Shown: positions 25,140-33,721 of the stretch, piece by piece
Numbering within the stretch: position 1 is the stretch's first letter
Layout of the letters: every line of letters starts with the position of its first letter
Assembly: GCA_020849035.1 (NCBI GenBank)
Contig: JADLHC010000130.1
Location: 72,214 to 110,048, forward strand
Length of the DNA stretch: 37,835 bases
Source of the DNA: Planctomycetia bacterium
GTDB taxonomy: Bacteria; Planctomycetota; MHYJ01; WSZJ01
Direction of reading: 5' to 3'
Notes under the pieces: generated by a model
What the model was told of the DNA's origin: nothing
Database searches by the model: none
Seen by the model: only the letters and a program-made list of their open reading frames with translations
Translations under genes and position numbers: made by a program

Positions 25140-28100
25140 AGCTCCTGCCTTTCGCCGCCTGCGCGCTCGCCGCCCTCCTCTGCGCCTGCGAGAAGCCCGC
25201 CGCGCCTCCCCCTGCCCCCGCGAAAAGCGCGCTTCCCCCGGAGCCTCCGCCCGTGGACCCGCCGCCGCCCGACCCCGCGCCGAAGACGCCCGCTTCGTGG
25301 GCCCCGCGCGCCGCGCCGATCGACGGGGACATCGTGGTCGCCGTCGTGGACACCGGCGTGGACTCGAAACATCCAGCCCTGAAGGGGAGGGTGCTGGAAG
25401 GCGTGTCGCTTGCGCCGGTTCCCGGTACGACGGAGGACCGCATCGGCCACGGCACGGCGATCGCGGGGCTGATCTGCGCCGACGCGGAGCAGGACGAGTT
25501 CGACGGGGTCTGCGCGAAGCTGCCGGTCAAGGTCCTGCCGATCAAGGTGACGGGCGACCTCGGCCCCGAGGCGCTGCCGACGGTGGTCGGGCTCGCGGTG
25601 ACCGAGGCGGTGAAGCGCGGGGCGCACGTCGTGTGCATCCCGATGGGCGGGTCGTTCACGACGGACGCGCTCGAGGCCGGCATGGCGCTCGCGAAGGAGA
25701 AGGGCGTGCTGGTCGTGGCCGCGGCCGGCATCGGGACGCCTGCGACGCACGATTTCTATCCCGCGGCGCACCCGTGGGCGATCTCCTGCACGGGCGAACG
25801 CGAGGCGAGGAAGGAGAAGTTCGCCGGCCGCGAGATCCAGTGGTACTACCGCGCCGAGCTCGCCAACTGGTCCGGCAAGACCGAGCTCATGGGCCCGATC
25901 TTCGCCAAAACACTCGCGCCGGGCGGCGGCTACGCCTCGCTTCAGGGCACCAGCGTCGCCTGCGCCAAGGCCGCCGGCCTGGCCGCGAAGCTGATCGCTG
26001 CCAACCGTTCGTGGAGCGCGCAGAGGGTGCGGGACGTGCTGACGCTGTCGGGGTCGATCGACTACGCCGGAAACGTCTACTTGCACTGTCCCGCTCGTCA
26101 CGTCGATGAAGGGATCGTTGAATTCCTCACGAATGCCCGGGGCGAGGGCCAGGGGGACCTCGCTCTCCTTTCGATGGGACCGACGTACTGGCCCAAACCG
26201 GGCGAGCAGTTCGTCGTCGAGGCGCTGGTACGGAACATCGGGACCGTCGCAGCGAAAGGCAGGGTCCAGTGTCGAATCCCCACCCACAATGTCGATGTCG
26301 TGGTGGAGACGGAGTTGGTTGCGCCTGGCGAAGTTCGGTCCGTTCGCCTGGATCTGCCTGGGATTCCGGCGGGCGTGGTGGATTACGACGTCACTCTGAT
26401 CCAAGAGGGTTCGGCGAACATCGCCAATGACCGTCTTGCAGGCACGACTGGGGCGGATGTGCGAAACGGAACGACCTACCTGAAACACTCTCGGGTAGTA
26501 GGCATGATGGCTGACTCTGAAACCATGCTGTTTAGGACAACCGTGGCGAATCCCAACCATAAGCCGTGGAAAACGAAACTCGTGGTGGCGATCGCCGAAC
26601 CCAAAGTGGAGCTTGAGCTTGACCTGGCTCCGGATGAGGCTCGCGAAGTCGAGATCCAGTTGACGATCCCGAAAGCGAAGGTCGCGAAGAAAGGGATCGT
26701 GCTTGCGGTTGAAGTGGAGGAGGGAGGTGACGTCTATCGCGGCTCGGACTTGTTGATCAACATGACACGCAGGTCTTACTCGCCCCAGTACGCAGATGTC
26801 TGGGGCGTGAAGGAAGTCATCGCGGATGCTCCGGCCAGCATCACGACCGCAGCGAAAGTTGTTCCCCTGATGCTCTTCACGCCGGAAATCCACACGGAGC
26901 AGATCCCTGAGGAATTCGAGTACCAGTCAGATACAGTCGATGCACTGTATCCAGCCTCTGGACTCTGGATTGCGGATGTCATGGTTGACCTTCTGGACGA
27001 TGCGAACCCGCAGACGCACCAGCCAACCGGGAAGTTCGACACACATTCTCCAGTTGGGCGCTGCCTTTTCGCGGCACATCAGCCCTTGGACAGCGACCGT
27101 TTGGAGGGCCCGAAGACCTTCTGGAACCTGGGTGCCGGGTACCGAGTGGAGAACTGGTGTGGAGCGGCGATTCCGAGGGACGAGTTCCTTGGTTGGAAGT
27201 ACCACGACGGCTGGCATTGCGTAATCCTGATCCCTCGATTGGACGTCGAGTACTTCAAGGGGAGGTCCTACGCCGGTCCACAGAACCACTATTTCCGAGT
27301 CGCAATTCACTATTACAGCCTCCCCTTTCATCAAGCGGCGGCGCCCACGAATCAGCAGTCCTCTGATGGGCTCCAGACGGATCGCCCCAAGGAACTCTGG
27401 CAGGAAACCGTCCTCCGCGTCACGTTCAACGTCGATCCGCCGCGACTCGAGGGCGCGGGGCACTACTACGACGTCCACGTCCACACCGCTTCCGAGTTTT
27501 CGCGCGACGCGGTGGAGCCTCGGCTGGCGTTCGGGGGGCCGCCGTGGATGATCGCGCGGAGCGCGCATGCGATGGGGTTGATCGACGACGCGCAGCTGCT
27601 GACGGTGCTGCTGCGGGCGCATCCGCTGGGTCGGGGGTTTGCGGCGCGGCACAACCTCGACCTGGGCGACGACGTGCTGATCACGACCGACCACAACTGC
27701 TTCCTCACCGACACGGACGCGCCGAGCGCCGCTCCCTACGGAGGCCGCTTCGGAGGCTACGAGATCGGCATGCTCCGCGAGTACTTCGGCCGCGGCGCGA
27801 ACCAGGAGCTGTCCCTGGCGAAGCCGTTCGCGGCGACTGGGGCGATGCACGCGCTCGTGTACGGGGCGGAGCCGATGAAGGGGCCGTGGCACGGCGGGCG
27901 CGGGATGCGGGCCCTGCTCGCGGCGATCCGCGACATTCTCGATGCGGTGGCCATGACGGATCGCGGGATGGAACTTCTCAAGTGGGTCCCGAAAACGAAG
28001 AACATCCGGCCACCGACGTGGGTGATCGCGAATCTCCTTCACCTGCTGAAGCACGGCGCGGGCGCCACGGAGGAACAGAAGGCCGGCGTCCGGGACGGCC

Positions 28101-30757
28101 TTCAGGAGCTCCTGAAGTCCGTGCTGGACCAGCACACGAAGCGCGACATCGACATCTCGCTGATCCGCAGGTTCTGCGAGATGTGGGGAGACACGTCGCA
28201 GAACGACCTGCGCAACCTGCTGGACGAGATCGACGCGGTTCTCGAGCCCGCCGAACGCCGCGGCGAGGTGAACCCGTGGGGCGTCGCCGAGACGGAGGAC
28301 CGCCTGCTTGCGGAGAACGCCGCGTACGTCGCCGCTCACCCCTTTCTCGGGACGAAGTCGTTCCACCATGCCGACGACATCGCGCGCTCGACGTCGGCGG
28401 GGGACCGCGAGGCACGGGGGACGCCGTTCATCGAGGAAGGCCGGCCGCTCGGACCGGGCGACCTGGCGTGGCTCGAGGGAGAGCTCAAGCGCGCCGCGAA
28501 CCTGGCAGGGATTCACAAGGCAGCCGCCCGGTACCCCCGCCATTTCCCCTTCCGCGGCGTCCAGCTCTGGAACGAGCCGCACTTCTACGCCGCCGCGCTC
28601 GACCGCCCGGGCGACCTCGCGATGCTGAACGTCTGGAGGCACGGCGTTCTCCGGCCGCAGCCCGCCTGGTACGACGAGCTCGCGTTCGGGTATCACTACT
28701 ACCTCAAGGAGATCGTCCAGCCCGGGCTGATCTGGTCCTTCGAGCCGGATCTCCCGCGCGAGGACGGGGCGAAACGCCTCCTGCTGCACAAGACGTTTCA
28801 CTACGCCGGGAGCGACGCGCACGGGAGCTTCAACTTCACGACCGGCGTCGGCGCCTCGATGCTGACGGAGCCGCGATTCGAGACCATCTTCGCCCTTCTC
28901 GGCCACGGCCACGGAACGGAGACGCACACGTCGCACTACGGCGCGGCGCGGGTGTACGCGGAGAAGTCGTCCCTGGACGAGGTGCTCGAGGGGCGGGTCG
29001 TGTGCACGGACGGACCGGTCGTGTGGCCGGAGCTCGACACGGACGTGAAGTTCGACTCGCTGGCGCTGCTCTGGCACGACAGCTGGGGCGCTGCGAGTCA
29101 GGGGATCAACCGCGACGGGGAGCTCGGCGGCGGCGGGGAATTCAGCGGCGCCCGCACGGCGCTCGCGCGCCGCGGGTGCTCCGACATGGTCCTGCGGTGG
29201 CGCGCGGCCGGCGACCGGGGGCTGCGCGGCCAGGTCCGCCGGATCGAGGCCTACCGCGTCACGGCCTCGCAGGAGACGGTCGCCCGCTCGACGCGCGGCA
29301 TGCCGGTCCCGTTCCTCACGCCCGCCGTGACGGTTCCCTCCGCCGAAACCGGGGGGACGCAGTTCGCGCTCCTTGGAAGCGCGCTCGGTCCGTCGGAGCC
29401 CCAGGCGCTGCTCGTGGGAGGCTTCACGGCTTCCAGCGACGCCGAGCTGTTCGCCGTCGAACACCGGCGCTGCCTCGCGAACCCCATCTGGGTGACGACC
29501 GTCCGGATCGGGGCGACCGCGACGCCGGTCCTTGTGAACGGGAAGGCGTTCATCCCGAAAGGCGGGCTGATCGCGACGTTCCGCACGGATCACTCCGTCG
29601 CGGACCGGGAGGCGGGCGGCGCCGGGAAGGGCCTGGCGCCGGTCGTGTGGGCGAAGCAGCTGAACAAGAACGGCGACAGCGTCCTCGGGGCGTGGAGGCT
29701 GAAGCCCGTGTGGCGGGGCGACGCCGTCGGCTGGTGGGACAACGAGGAACGGCAGATCGGCGGGCGCGTCGTGCGCGTGGCCGACTGCCTCATGAGCGCG
29801 ATGAACGACGAGCCGATCCCGCTCGGCCCGGACTGGTACCCGGTCGAGGGAGTGGACACGTTCGCGCTGATCTGGGAGAAGCCGCAGGACGCGTTCGGAA
29901 ACGTGCTCAATGCCGTCGCGGACCTGATCGCGGTGTCGGTCCCCCCGGGAACCGTGACGACGGGCGACCCGGGCGGCGGCGGTGAGCCCGAGCCTCCCCC
30001 CGTCCAGACCGGCCTCGGCCCGAACGGCGGCCCGCCCGACACGGCGACGGTGCAGGTCCGTCCCGGCGAAAAGGTCCTGCTGCCGAGGGGCGCGACGCGC
30101 GACGGAAAGAAGATCCCGCCGGGGGAGTGGACCGTCCCGGATCTGCCCGCGGAAGGACTGTCCCTCGTCGTCTCCTGCGGCGCCCAGACGCTGACGCTCC
30201 TGCTCCGGGAGTCTCCCTCGCCCTCTCCGGCCTTCCTCGACCAGGCGGGCACCGGCTTCTACGGCGCGGCGCCGGCGCCCGGCCAGGGCGCGCCCACCGT
30301 CACCCTCAAGAATCACACGCAGAAAACGCTCGAAATGCCCGCGCCCGTCTTCGTCTCCGGATCCACCTGCGTCTTCTGCGCCCCCGCCGCCGAACCCGGC
30401 GCCTGCGACGTCACCGTGACGCAGGGCGCCGCGTCGAAAACGACCTCGCTCGAGGCCGTCGCACCGCGCATCGCGTGGGACAGCCCCGACGCGCAGCCGG
30501 GCGAAATCCGCACGCTCTTCGTCACGCTGGCCGGCGCTTCGAAACCGTCCGACTGGACGATCTCCGGGACCGTGGAGATTTCCAACGGCCTGGTGCAGTC
30601 CGTGGGCGACGCAACGAAGGTCCGGCGTGACGGTGGCGTCCTGACGGTTCTCGACCTGCCGGGCGGCGCGGGGGAGCTGGCGCGGGTGCAGGCGCAGCAG
30701 TCGGGGAAGATGGTGGCGGTCGCGAAGCTCCGGGTCCGGCGCGCGGGAGGGCGGTGA
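25136..30757 (+). CDS. Lipoprotein subtilase-CARDB-PHP phosphoesterase fusion (paralog 3)
   Basis: Protein of 1873 residues. ATG 25136 begins a lipoprotein signal peptide (MKLLPFAACALAALLCAC, acylated Cys18) and a Pro-rich stalk. S8 protease: Asp72 in DTGVD, His105 in GHGTA, Ser273 in GTSVA, with Ile199 in place of the oxyanion Asn. A CARDB-like region follows (about 340-530). The CehA/McbA-type PHP domain has HVH at 781-783, TTDHN with His853, AAHP with His1068 and SDAH at 1226-1229. A Pro/Gly linker and the tail shared with paralog 1 complete it. The segment from about 26,085 to 27,420 is clearly lower in G+C (32 of 60 at 26461-26520 against 41 of 60 at 28201-28260). It should be anchored on the cell envelope, whereas paralog 1 seems soluble or membrane-tethered. 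Substrates unknown. Confidence 0.88.
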   Translation: MKLLPFAACALAALLCACEKPAAPPPAPAKSALPPEPPPVDPPPPDPAPKTPASWAPRAAPIDGDIVVAVVDTGVDSKHPALKGRVLEGVSLAPVPGTTEDRIGHGTAIAGLICADAEQDEFDGVCAKLPVKVLPIKVTGDLGPEALPTVVGLAVTEAVKRGAHVVCIPMGGSFTTDALEAGMALAKEKGVLVVAAAGIGTPATHDFYPAAHPWAISCTGEREARKEKFAGREIQWYYRAELANWSGKTELMGPIFAKTLAPGGGYASLQGTSVACAKAAGLAAKLIAANRSWSAQRVRDVLTLSGSIDYAGNVYLHCPARHVDEGIVEFLTNARGEGQGDLALLSMGPTYWPKPGEQFVVEALVRNIGTVAAKGRVQCRIPTHNVDVVVETELVAPGEVRSVRLDLPGIPAGVVDYDVTLIQEGSANIANDRLAGTTGADVRNGTTYLKHSRVVGMMADSETMLFRTTVANPNHKPWKTKLVVAIAEPKVELELDLAPDEAREVEIQLTIPKAKVAKKGIVLAVEVEEGGDVYRGSDLLINMTRRSYSPQYADVWGVKEVIADAPASITTAAKVVPLMLFTPEIHTEQIPEEFEYQSDTVDALYPASGLWIADVMVDLLDDANPQTHQPTGKFDTHSPVGRCLFAAHQPLDSDRLEGPKTFWNLGAGYRVENWCGAAIPRDEFLGWKYHDGWHCVILIPRLDVEYFKGRSYAGPQNHYFRVAIHYYSLPFHQAAAPTNQQSSDGLQTDRPKELWQETVLRVTFNVDPPRLEGAGHYYDVHVHTASEFSRDAVEPRLAFGGPPWMIARSAHAMGLIDDAQLLTVLLRAHPLGRGFAARHNLDLGDDVLITTDHNCFLTDTDAPSAAPYGGRFGGYEIGMLREYFGRGANQELSLAKPFAATGAMHALVYGAEPMKGPWHGGRGMRALLAAIRDILDAVAMTDRGMELLKWVPKTKNIRPPTWVIANLLHLLKHGAGATEEQKAGVRDGLQELLKSVLDQHTKRDIDISLIRRFCEMWGDTSQNDLRNLLDEIDAVLEPAERRGEVNPWGVAETEDRLLAENAAYVAAHPFLGTKSFHHADDIARSTSAGDREARGTPFIEEGRPLGPGDLAWLEGELKRAANLAGIHKAAARYPRHFPFRGVQLWNEPHFYAAALDRPGDLAMLNVWRHGVLRPQPAWYDELAFGYHYYLKEIVQPGLIWSFEPDLPREDGAKRLLLHKTFHYAGSDAHGSFNFTTGVGASMLTEPRFETIFALLGHGHGTETHTSHYGAARVYAEKSSLDEVLEGRVVCTDGPVVWPELDTDVKFDSLALLWHDSWGAASQGINRDGELGGGGEFSGARTALARRGCSDMVLRWRAAGDRGLRGQVRRIEAYRVTASQETVARSTRGMPVPFLTPAVTVPSAETGGTQFALLGSALGPSEPQALLVGGFTASSDAELFAVEHRRCLANPIWVTTVRIGATATPVLVNGKAFIPKGGLIATFRTDHSVADREAGGAGKGLAPVVWAKQLNKNGDSVLGAWRLKPVWRGDAVGWWDNEERQIGGRVVRVADCLMSAMNDEPIPLGPDWYPVEGVDTFALIWEKPQDAFGNVLNAVADLIAVSVPPGTVTTGDPGGGGEPEPPPVQTGLGPNGGPPDTATVQVRPGEKVLLPRGATRDGKKIPPGEWTVPDLPAEGLSLVVSCGAQTLTLLLRESPSPSPAFLDQAGTGFYGAAPAPGQGAPTVTLKNHTQKTLEMPAPVFVSGSTCVFCAPAAEPGACDVTVTQGAASKTTSLEAVAPRIAWDSPDAQPGEIRTLFVTLAGASKPSDWTISGTVEISNGLVQSVGDATKVRRDGGVLTVLDLPGGAGELARVQAQQSGKMVAVAKLRVRRAGGR

Positions 30758-30782
30758 ACCGCACGCGCGACCGTCGCGCCGC

Positions 30783-32306
30783 TCACTCCAGCCCGGTGAT
30801 TCCCCGCCGCGCGCACGCCTCGCGCATCTCCTTCGACAGCCGGTCGAATGCGACGGAGTTCGCGTGCCCGCGCAGGATCGCCGCGCCTGCGGCCCACTCG
30901 GCCCGCGCCGCGTCCGTCCGCCCGCGGTCGAGGAGGAGAAGGGCGAGGGCGCAGCGCGTCTCGCCCTCCGCCGGCCGGTTCTTCACCTCCCCGTGGATGG
31001 CGAGCGCCTCGCGCAGCCGCGCTTCCGCCTCGTCCAGCCGGCCCCGGTTGTGGAGGAGGCGCCCGATTCCGTCGAGCGCGATCCCCTGGGAACGGCGATT
31101 GCCCGTCTCGCGGTGGATCGCCAGGGCCTCCTCGAAGGCGTCCTGCGAATCCGCGATCCGCCCCTGGACGTGGCGGATCCTGGCCAGCATCGCGGTCGCG
31201 AGGCCTTCCGAGCGGCGGTTGCCGACCTCGCGGTGGATGCCGATGGCCTCGAGGCAGGTCTGCTCCGCGGCGTCCGGCTGACCGTCGTCGAGCTCGAGCC
31301 CCGAGAGGTTCGCGAGCACGATCCCCTCCGAGCGGCGGTTGCCGACTTCGCGGTGGATCGCCAGCGCCTCGCGGTAGAGGCGCCGCGCCTCCGCGCCGCG
31401 GCCCGTGACCGAGTACAGGTTTCCCAGGTTGCCCAGCGTGATGCCGAGGTGTCGCCTCAGGCCGCGCTCCACGCAGGTCTCCTGCGCCCGCCGGTAGGCC
31501 CGCTCGGCCTCCTCGACCCGCCCTTCGCCCTGGTAGAGGTTGCCGATGTTGTTGAGCGAGACGACCTCGAAGCGCCGGTCTTCCAGCTCGATGTAGATCG
31601 CGAGGCCCCGCGTGAGGAGCGGCTCCACCTGCGACACCCGCCCCGTCTGGCGGTAGATGAGGGCGAGGCCGCCCAGCGATTGCGCCTCGAGTTTCCGGTT
31701 GCCGGCCCGGCGGTGGATCGCGAGGGCCTCCTCGAAGAGCGGCTCGGCGAGTTCCGGCTGGCCGGCTTCGCGGCAGCATTCCGCCAGGTCGTGGAGGAGG
31801 ATTCCCTGGACGGGAAGTCCGCCGGCGGCGCGCGCCTCATCGAGGGCTCGCTCCAGGATCGCGCGGGTTTCCCGCGGGTGGCCCGTGTCGCGGTTCAGGG
31901 CCGCCGCCATCCGCAGGGCCTCGAGCCGCTCCGGCCCCTCCGTCAGCTCCGCCAGCCGCTTCCAGCGCCGTACCGCCTCCTCGTTCCGCGACTTGCCGGC
32001 CGCATGTTCGGCGGCGCGGCGGACGTAGAGGCGCTCGAGAGCCCGGGAGTCCGCGTTGCCGGCCTCGGACGACAGGCGCGCGTGCTCCGCCAGCTCCGCG
32101 GCGAACTCGTCCAGGGGATGGGGGCTGGGCGGCGGGAGGACGAGCGGCAGGCGCGGCTGCATCTCCGGCGCCCGCCCGCCGAGCGTCGCTTCCATCACCT
32201 CCAGCGCGAGCCCGTGCAGCCGCGCGCGGCCGCCCGGGAGTTGGAGCTGGTACGCGGCCTCGCGGAGGAGGGCGTGGCGGAAGACGTACGCGGTCTCGGC
32301 GGTCAC
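30783..32306 (-). CDS. TPR-repeat protein, probable C-terminal part of a larger AAA/STAND regulator
   Basis: Protein of 507 residues starting GTG 32306. It opens with AYVFRHALLREAAYQLQL, a sequence normally found right after the ATPase domain of large AAA/STAND regulators and some adenylate cyclases, followed by a helical linker. From about residue 150 it consists of TPRs of the kind EALAIHREVGNRRSEG, each 40 residues long. No kinase, cyclase or P-loop part is present, and an in-frame TAG lies four codons upstream, so the N-terminal two thirds of a typical homologue are missing. It begins 71 bp from a tRNA gene read the other way. The fragment may still be made as a scaffold; no partner is evident. 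Confidence 0.75.
   Translation of the reverse strand: MTAETAYVFRHALLREAAYQLQLPGGRARLHGLALEVMEATLGGRAPEMQPRLPLVLPPPSPHPLDEFAAELAEHARLSSEAGNADSRALERLYVRRAAEHAAGKSRNEEAVRRWKRLAELTEGPERLEALRMAAALNRDTGHPRETRAILERALDEARAAGGLPVQGILLHDLAECCREAGQPELAEPLFEEALAIHRRAGNRKLEAQSLGGLALIYRQTGRVSQVEPLLTRGLAIYIELEDRRFEVVSLNNIGNLYQGEGRVEEAERAYRRAQETCVERGLRRHLGITLGNLGNLYSVTGRGAEARRLYREALAIHREVGNRRSEGIVLANLSGLELDDGQPDAAEQTCLEAIGIHREVGNRRSEGLATAMLARIRHVQGRIADSQDAFEEALAIHRETGNRRSQGIALDGIGRLLHNRGRLDEAEARLREALAIHGEVKNRPAEGETRCALALLLLDRGRTDAARAEWAAGAAILRGHANSVAFDRLSKEMREACARRGITGLE
30961..31800 (-). repeat. Seven in-phase 120-bp units within the TPR gene
   Basis: The unit GCGGTTGCCGAC-TCGCGGTGGAT recurs at the same offset every 120 bp: clear at 31087, 31207, 31327 and 31687, and weaker at 30967, 31447 and 31567. 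Each unit codes one 40-residue TPR without insertions or deletions. Units at 31207 and 31327 are nearly identical, indicating recent duplication or homogenisation. Confidence 0.75.
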
Positions 32307-32337
32307 GGGGACATCCTAACCGCCGTTCACCCCGCCC

Positions 32338-32365
32338 TTGACTCGCGCCCGTTTCCCTCTATGAT
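32338..32365 (+). promoter_or_regulatory. Sigma70-like promoter of the tRNA gene
   Basis: TTGACT (32338-32343) and TATGAT (32360-32365) are separated by 16 nt, and the -10 ends 12 nt before the mature 5' end of the tRNA. This is the best promoter match in the window. Confidence 0.65.
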
Positions 32366-32377
32366 CCCGGCGTTCCC

Positions 32378-32449
32378 GCTGGCCTAGCTCAATGGTAGAG
32401 CAGCGCTTTCGTAAAGCGCAGGTTGTGGGTTCGATCCCCATGGCCAGCT
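32378..32449 (+). tRNA. tRNA-Thr(CGT)
   Basis: Full cloverleaf: acceptor GCTGGCC (32378-32384) pairs with GGCCAGC (32442-32448), discriminator T at 32449. The anticodon stem GCGCT/AGCGC holds loop TTCGTAA with anticodon CGT at 32410-32412, reading ACG threonine codons. The T-loop GGTTCGATCCC is standard and the D-arm AGCTCAATGGTAGAGC is normal. The 3' CCA is not encoded. Confidence 0.95.
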
Positions 32450-32452
32450 TCC

Positions 32453-32477
32453 CGGCCTCCCTCGCGGAGGCCGTTTT
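32453..32477 (+). terminator. Rho-independent terminator after tRNA-Thr
   Basis: CGGCCTCC (32453-32460) pairs with GGAGGCCG (32466-32473) around CTCGC, followed by TTTT at 32474-32477. It starts 4 nt after the tRNA. Confidence 0.75.
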
Positions 32478-32495
32478 CGCATCCGGGAGCCTCCC

Positions 32496-32921
32496 ATGAA
32501 CGACAAGGTCGTCGCGGACTTCATCGCCAACCCCCTCTCCTCGCCCTGGAGCTACATGGGGCGCGACATGGCCGACATCCTCAACGCCTTCCTCGAGGCC
32601 GCGGCGTGCAAGGCCTCGGAGCTGAACGGCCCCGCGGTGGACAAGGCGCTTCAGAGCATCGTGCCGCGCATGAAGAAAGTGCGGCTGTCGGACGCGCCGA
32701 AGATGATCGGGGGGTTTCTCGAGTGGGCGGGGAAGTCGCTGCTGTTGCCGAATGCGAACGCGCTGGCGAAGGAGGCGGTGAAGCGGGGGGAGGAGCTGGC
32801 GCGGGAGGACGAGGCGAAGAGGCAGCCGGTGAAGGTGGGGGACGCGGAACCGGGGCGGAACGACCCGTGCAAGTGCGGGAGCGGGAAGAAGTACAAGAAG
32901 TGCTGCGGGGTGGGGAAGTAG
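32496..32921 (+). CDS. SEC-C motif protein
   Basis: Protein of 141 residues whose last 22 residues are a complete SEC-C zinc-binding motif, [19 protein letters not shown] (Cys125, Cys127, Cys136, Cys137), the same module that ends SecA and binds SecB or ribosomes. The first 110 residues are helical, with no recognised domain and no signal peptide, so it is cytoplasmic. ATG 32496 has GGGAG 7 nt upstream. The next gene begins 16 nt after the stop, with its own strong ribosome binding site, suggesting co-transcription. Family role is not known beyond zinc binding. Confidence 0.9.
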   Translation: MNDKVVADFIANPLSSPWSYMGRDMADILNAFLEAAACKASELNGPAVDKALQSIVPRMKKVRLSDAPKMIGGFLEWAGKSLLLPNANALAKEAVKRGEELAREDEAKRQPVKVGDAEPGRNDPCKCGSGKKYKKCCGVGK

Positions 32922-32937
32922 CGGGGAGGAGGCGGCG

Positions 32938-33714
32938 TTGGCGCGGCGTGTGCCCTGGCTGACGGTCGTGCTGGCCGTGGCGACGGCGGGGGCGGTCACG
33001 GCGCTGGTGCTGGTGGTGCGCGAGCGCGGCCGGCGGGCGGACGTCGAGAAGGCGCGGCGGCGGGCGGCGGAGGCGCTGATGCTGGGCGAGAACGCGCGCG
33101 CCGAGGAGGAGATCACGGCGGCGCTGGCGGCGCGGCCCGGCGACCCGGCGCTGCTGGAGCAGCGGGCGACGATCCGGTTCGCGTCGGGGAAATTCGCGGG
33201 GGCGGTCGAGGACGCGGACGCGGCTCTGGCGGCGGGGGGCGGGCTTTCGGCGGTGCGCGTGCGGGCGGCGGCGCGGACGATGGCGGGGGACCTCGACGGC
33301 GCGCTGGCGGACTGCGACCGCGTGCTGGCCGCGGAGCGCGGGGACGCCTCGGCGTGGGCGTCGAAGGCGGAGGTGCTGAAGCGCAAGGGCGACGCGGCCG
33401 GCGCGCTCGCGGCGTTCGACGAGTCGCTGCGGCTCTCGCCCGGGCAGCCTCCCGTGCGCCTCGCGCGCGCGGAGCTGCGCTTCCGCGCTCGCGACTACGC
33501 CGGCGCCCGCGAGGACGCGGAGGCGGCGGTGGCGGGGGACCCGAAGAACCCGGAAGCGTGGTTCCTGCGCGCCTGCGCGCGGCGGGCGATGGGGGACGCG
33601 CAGGGAGCGCTGGAGGACTGCCGGCGGGCGCTGGAGGCTGCGCCGGCGGACTGGGGGAAGAAGGCGGACGTGGAGAAATGGACGGAGTCGCTGGAGGGGG
33701 AGATCCTGAAGTAG
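32938..33714 (+). CDS. Membrane-anchored TPR protein
   Basis: Protein of 258 residues. A TTG start at 32938 is supported by GGGGAGGAGG ending 5 nt upstream. Residues 7-27 form one membrane helix (WLTVVLAVATAGAVTALVLVV) with Arg residues on both sides, so the rest probably faces the periplasm. From about residue 35 there are six or so TPR units of about 34 residues (for example AEEEITAALAARPGDPALLEQRATIRFASGKF, here split by loops). TPRs suggest assembly of other proteins on the membrane; the partner is not identified. It follows the SEC-C gene by 16 nt. Confidence 0.8.
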   Translation: MARRVPWLTVVLAVATAGAVTALVLVVRERGRRADVEKARRRAAEALMLGENARAEEEITAALAARPGDPALLEQRATIRFASGKFAGAVEDADAALAAGGGLSAVRVRAAARTMAGDLDGALADCDRVLAAERGDASAWASKAEVLKRKGDAAGALAAFDESLRLSPGQPPVRLARAELRFRARDYAGAREDAEAAVAGDPKNPEAWFLRACARRAMGDAQGALEDCRRALEAAPADWGKKADVEKWTESLEGEILK

Positions 33715-33721
33715 GGCGCGG

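Noticed and set aside
32378-32449. tRNA-Thr as an integration site with a duplicated 3' end
   Set aside because: No second copy of the tRNA 3' end and no integrase gene was seen in the window.
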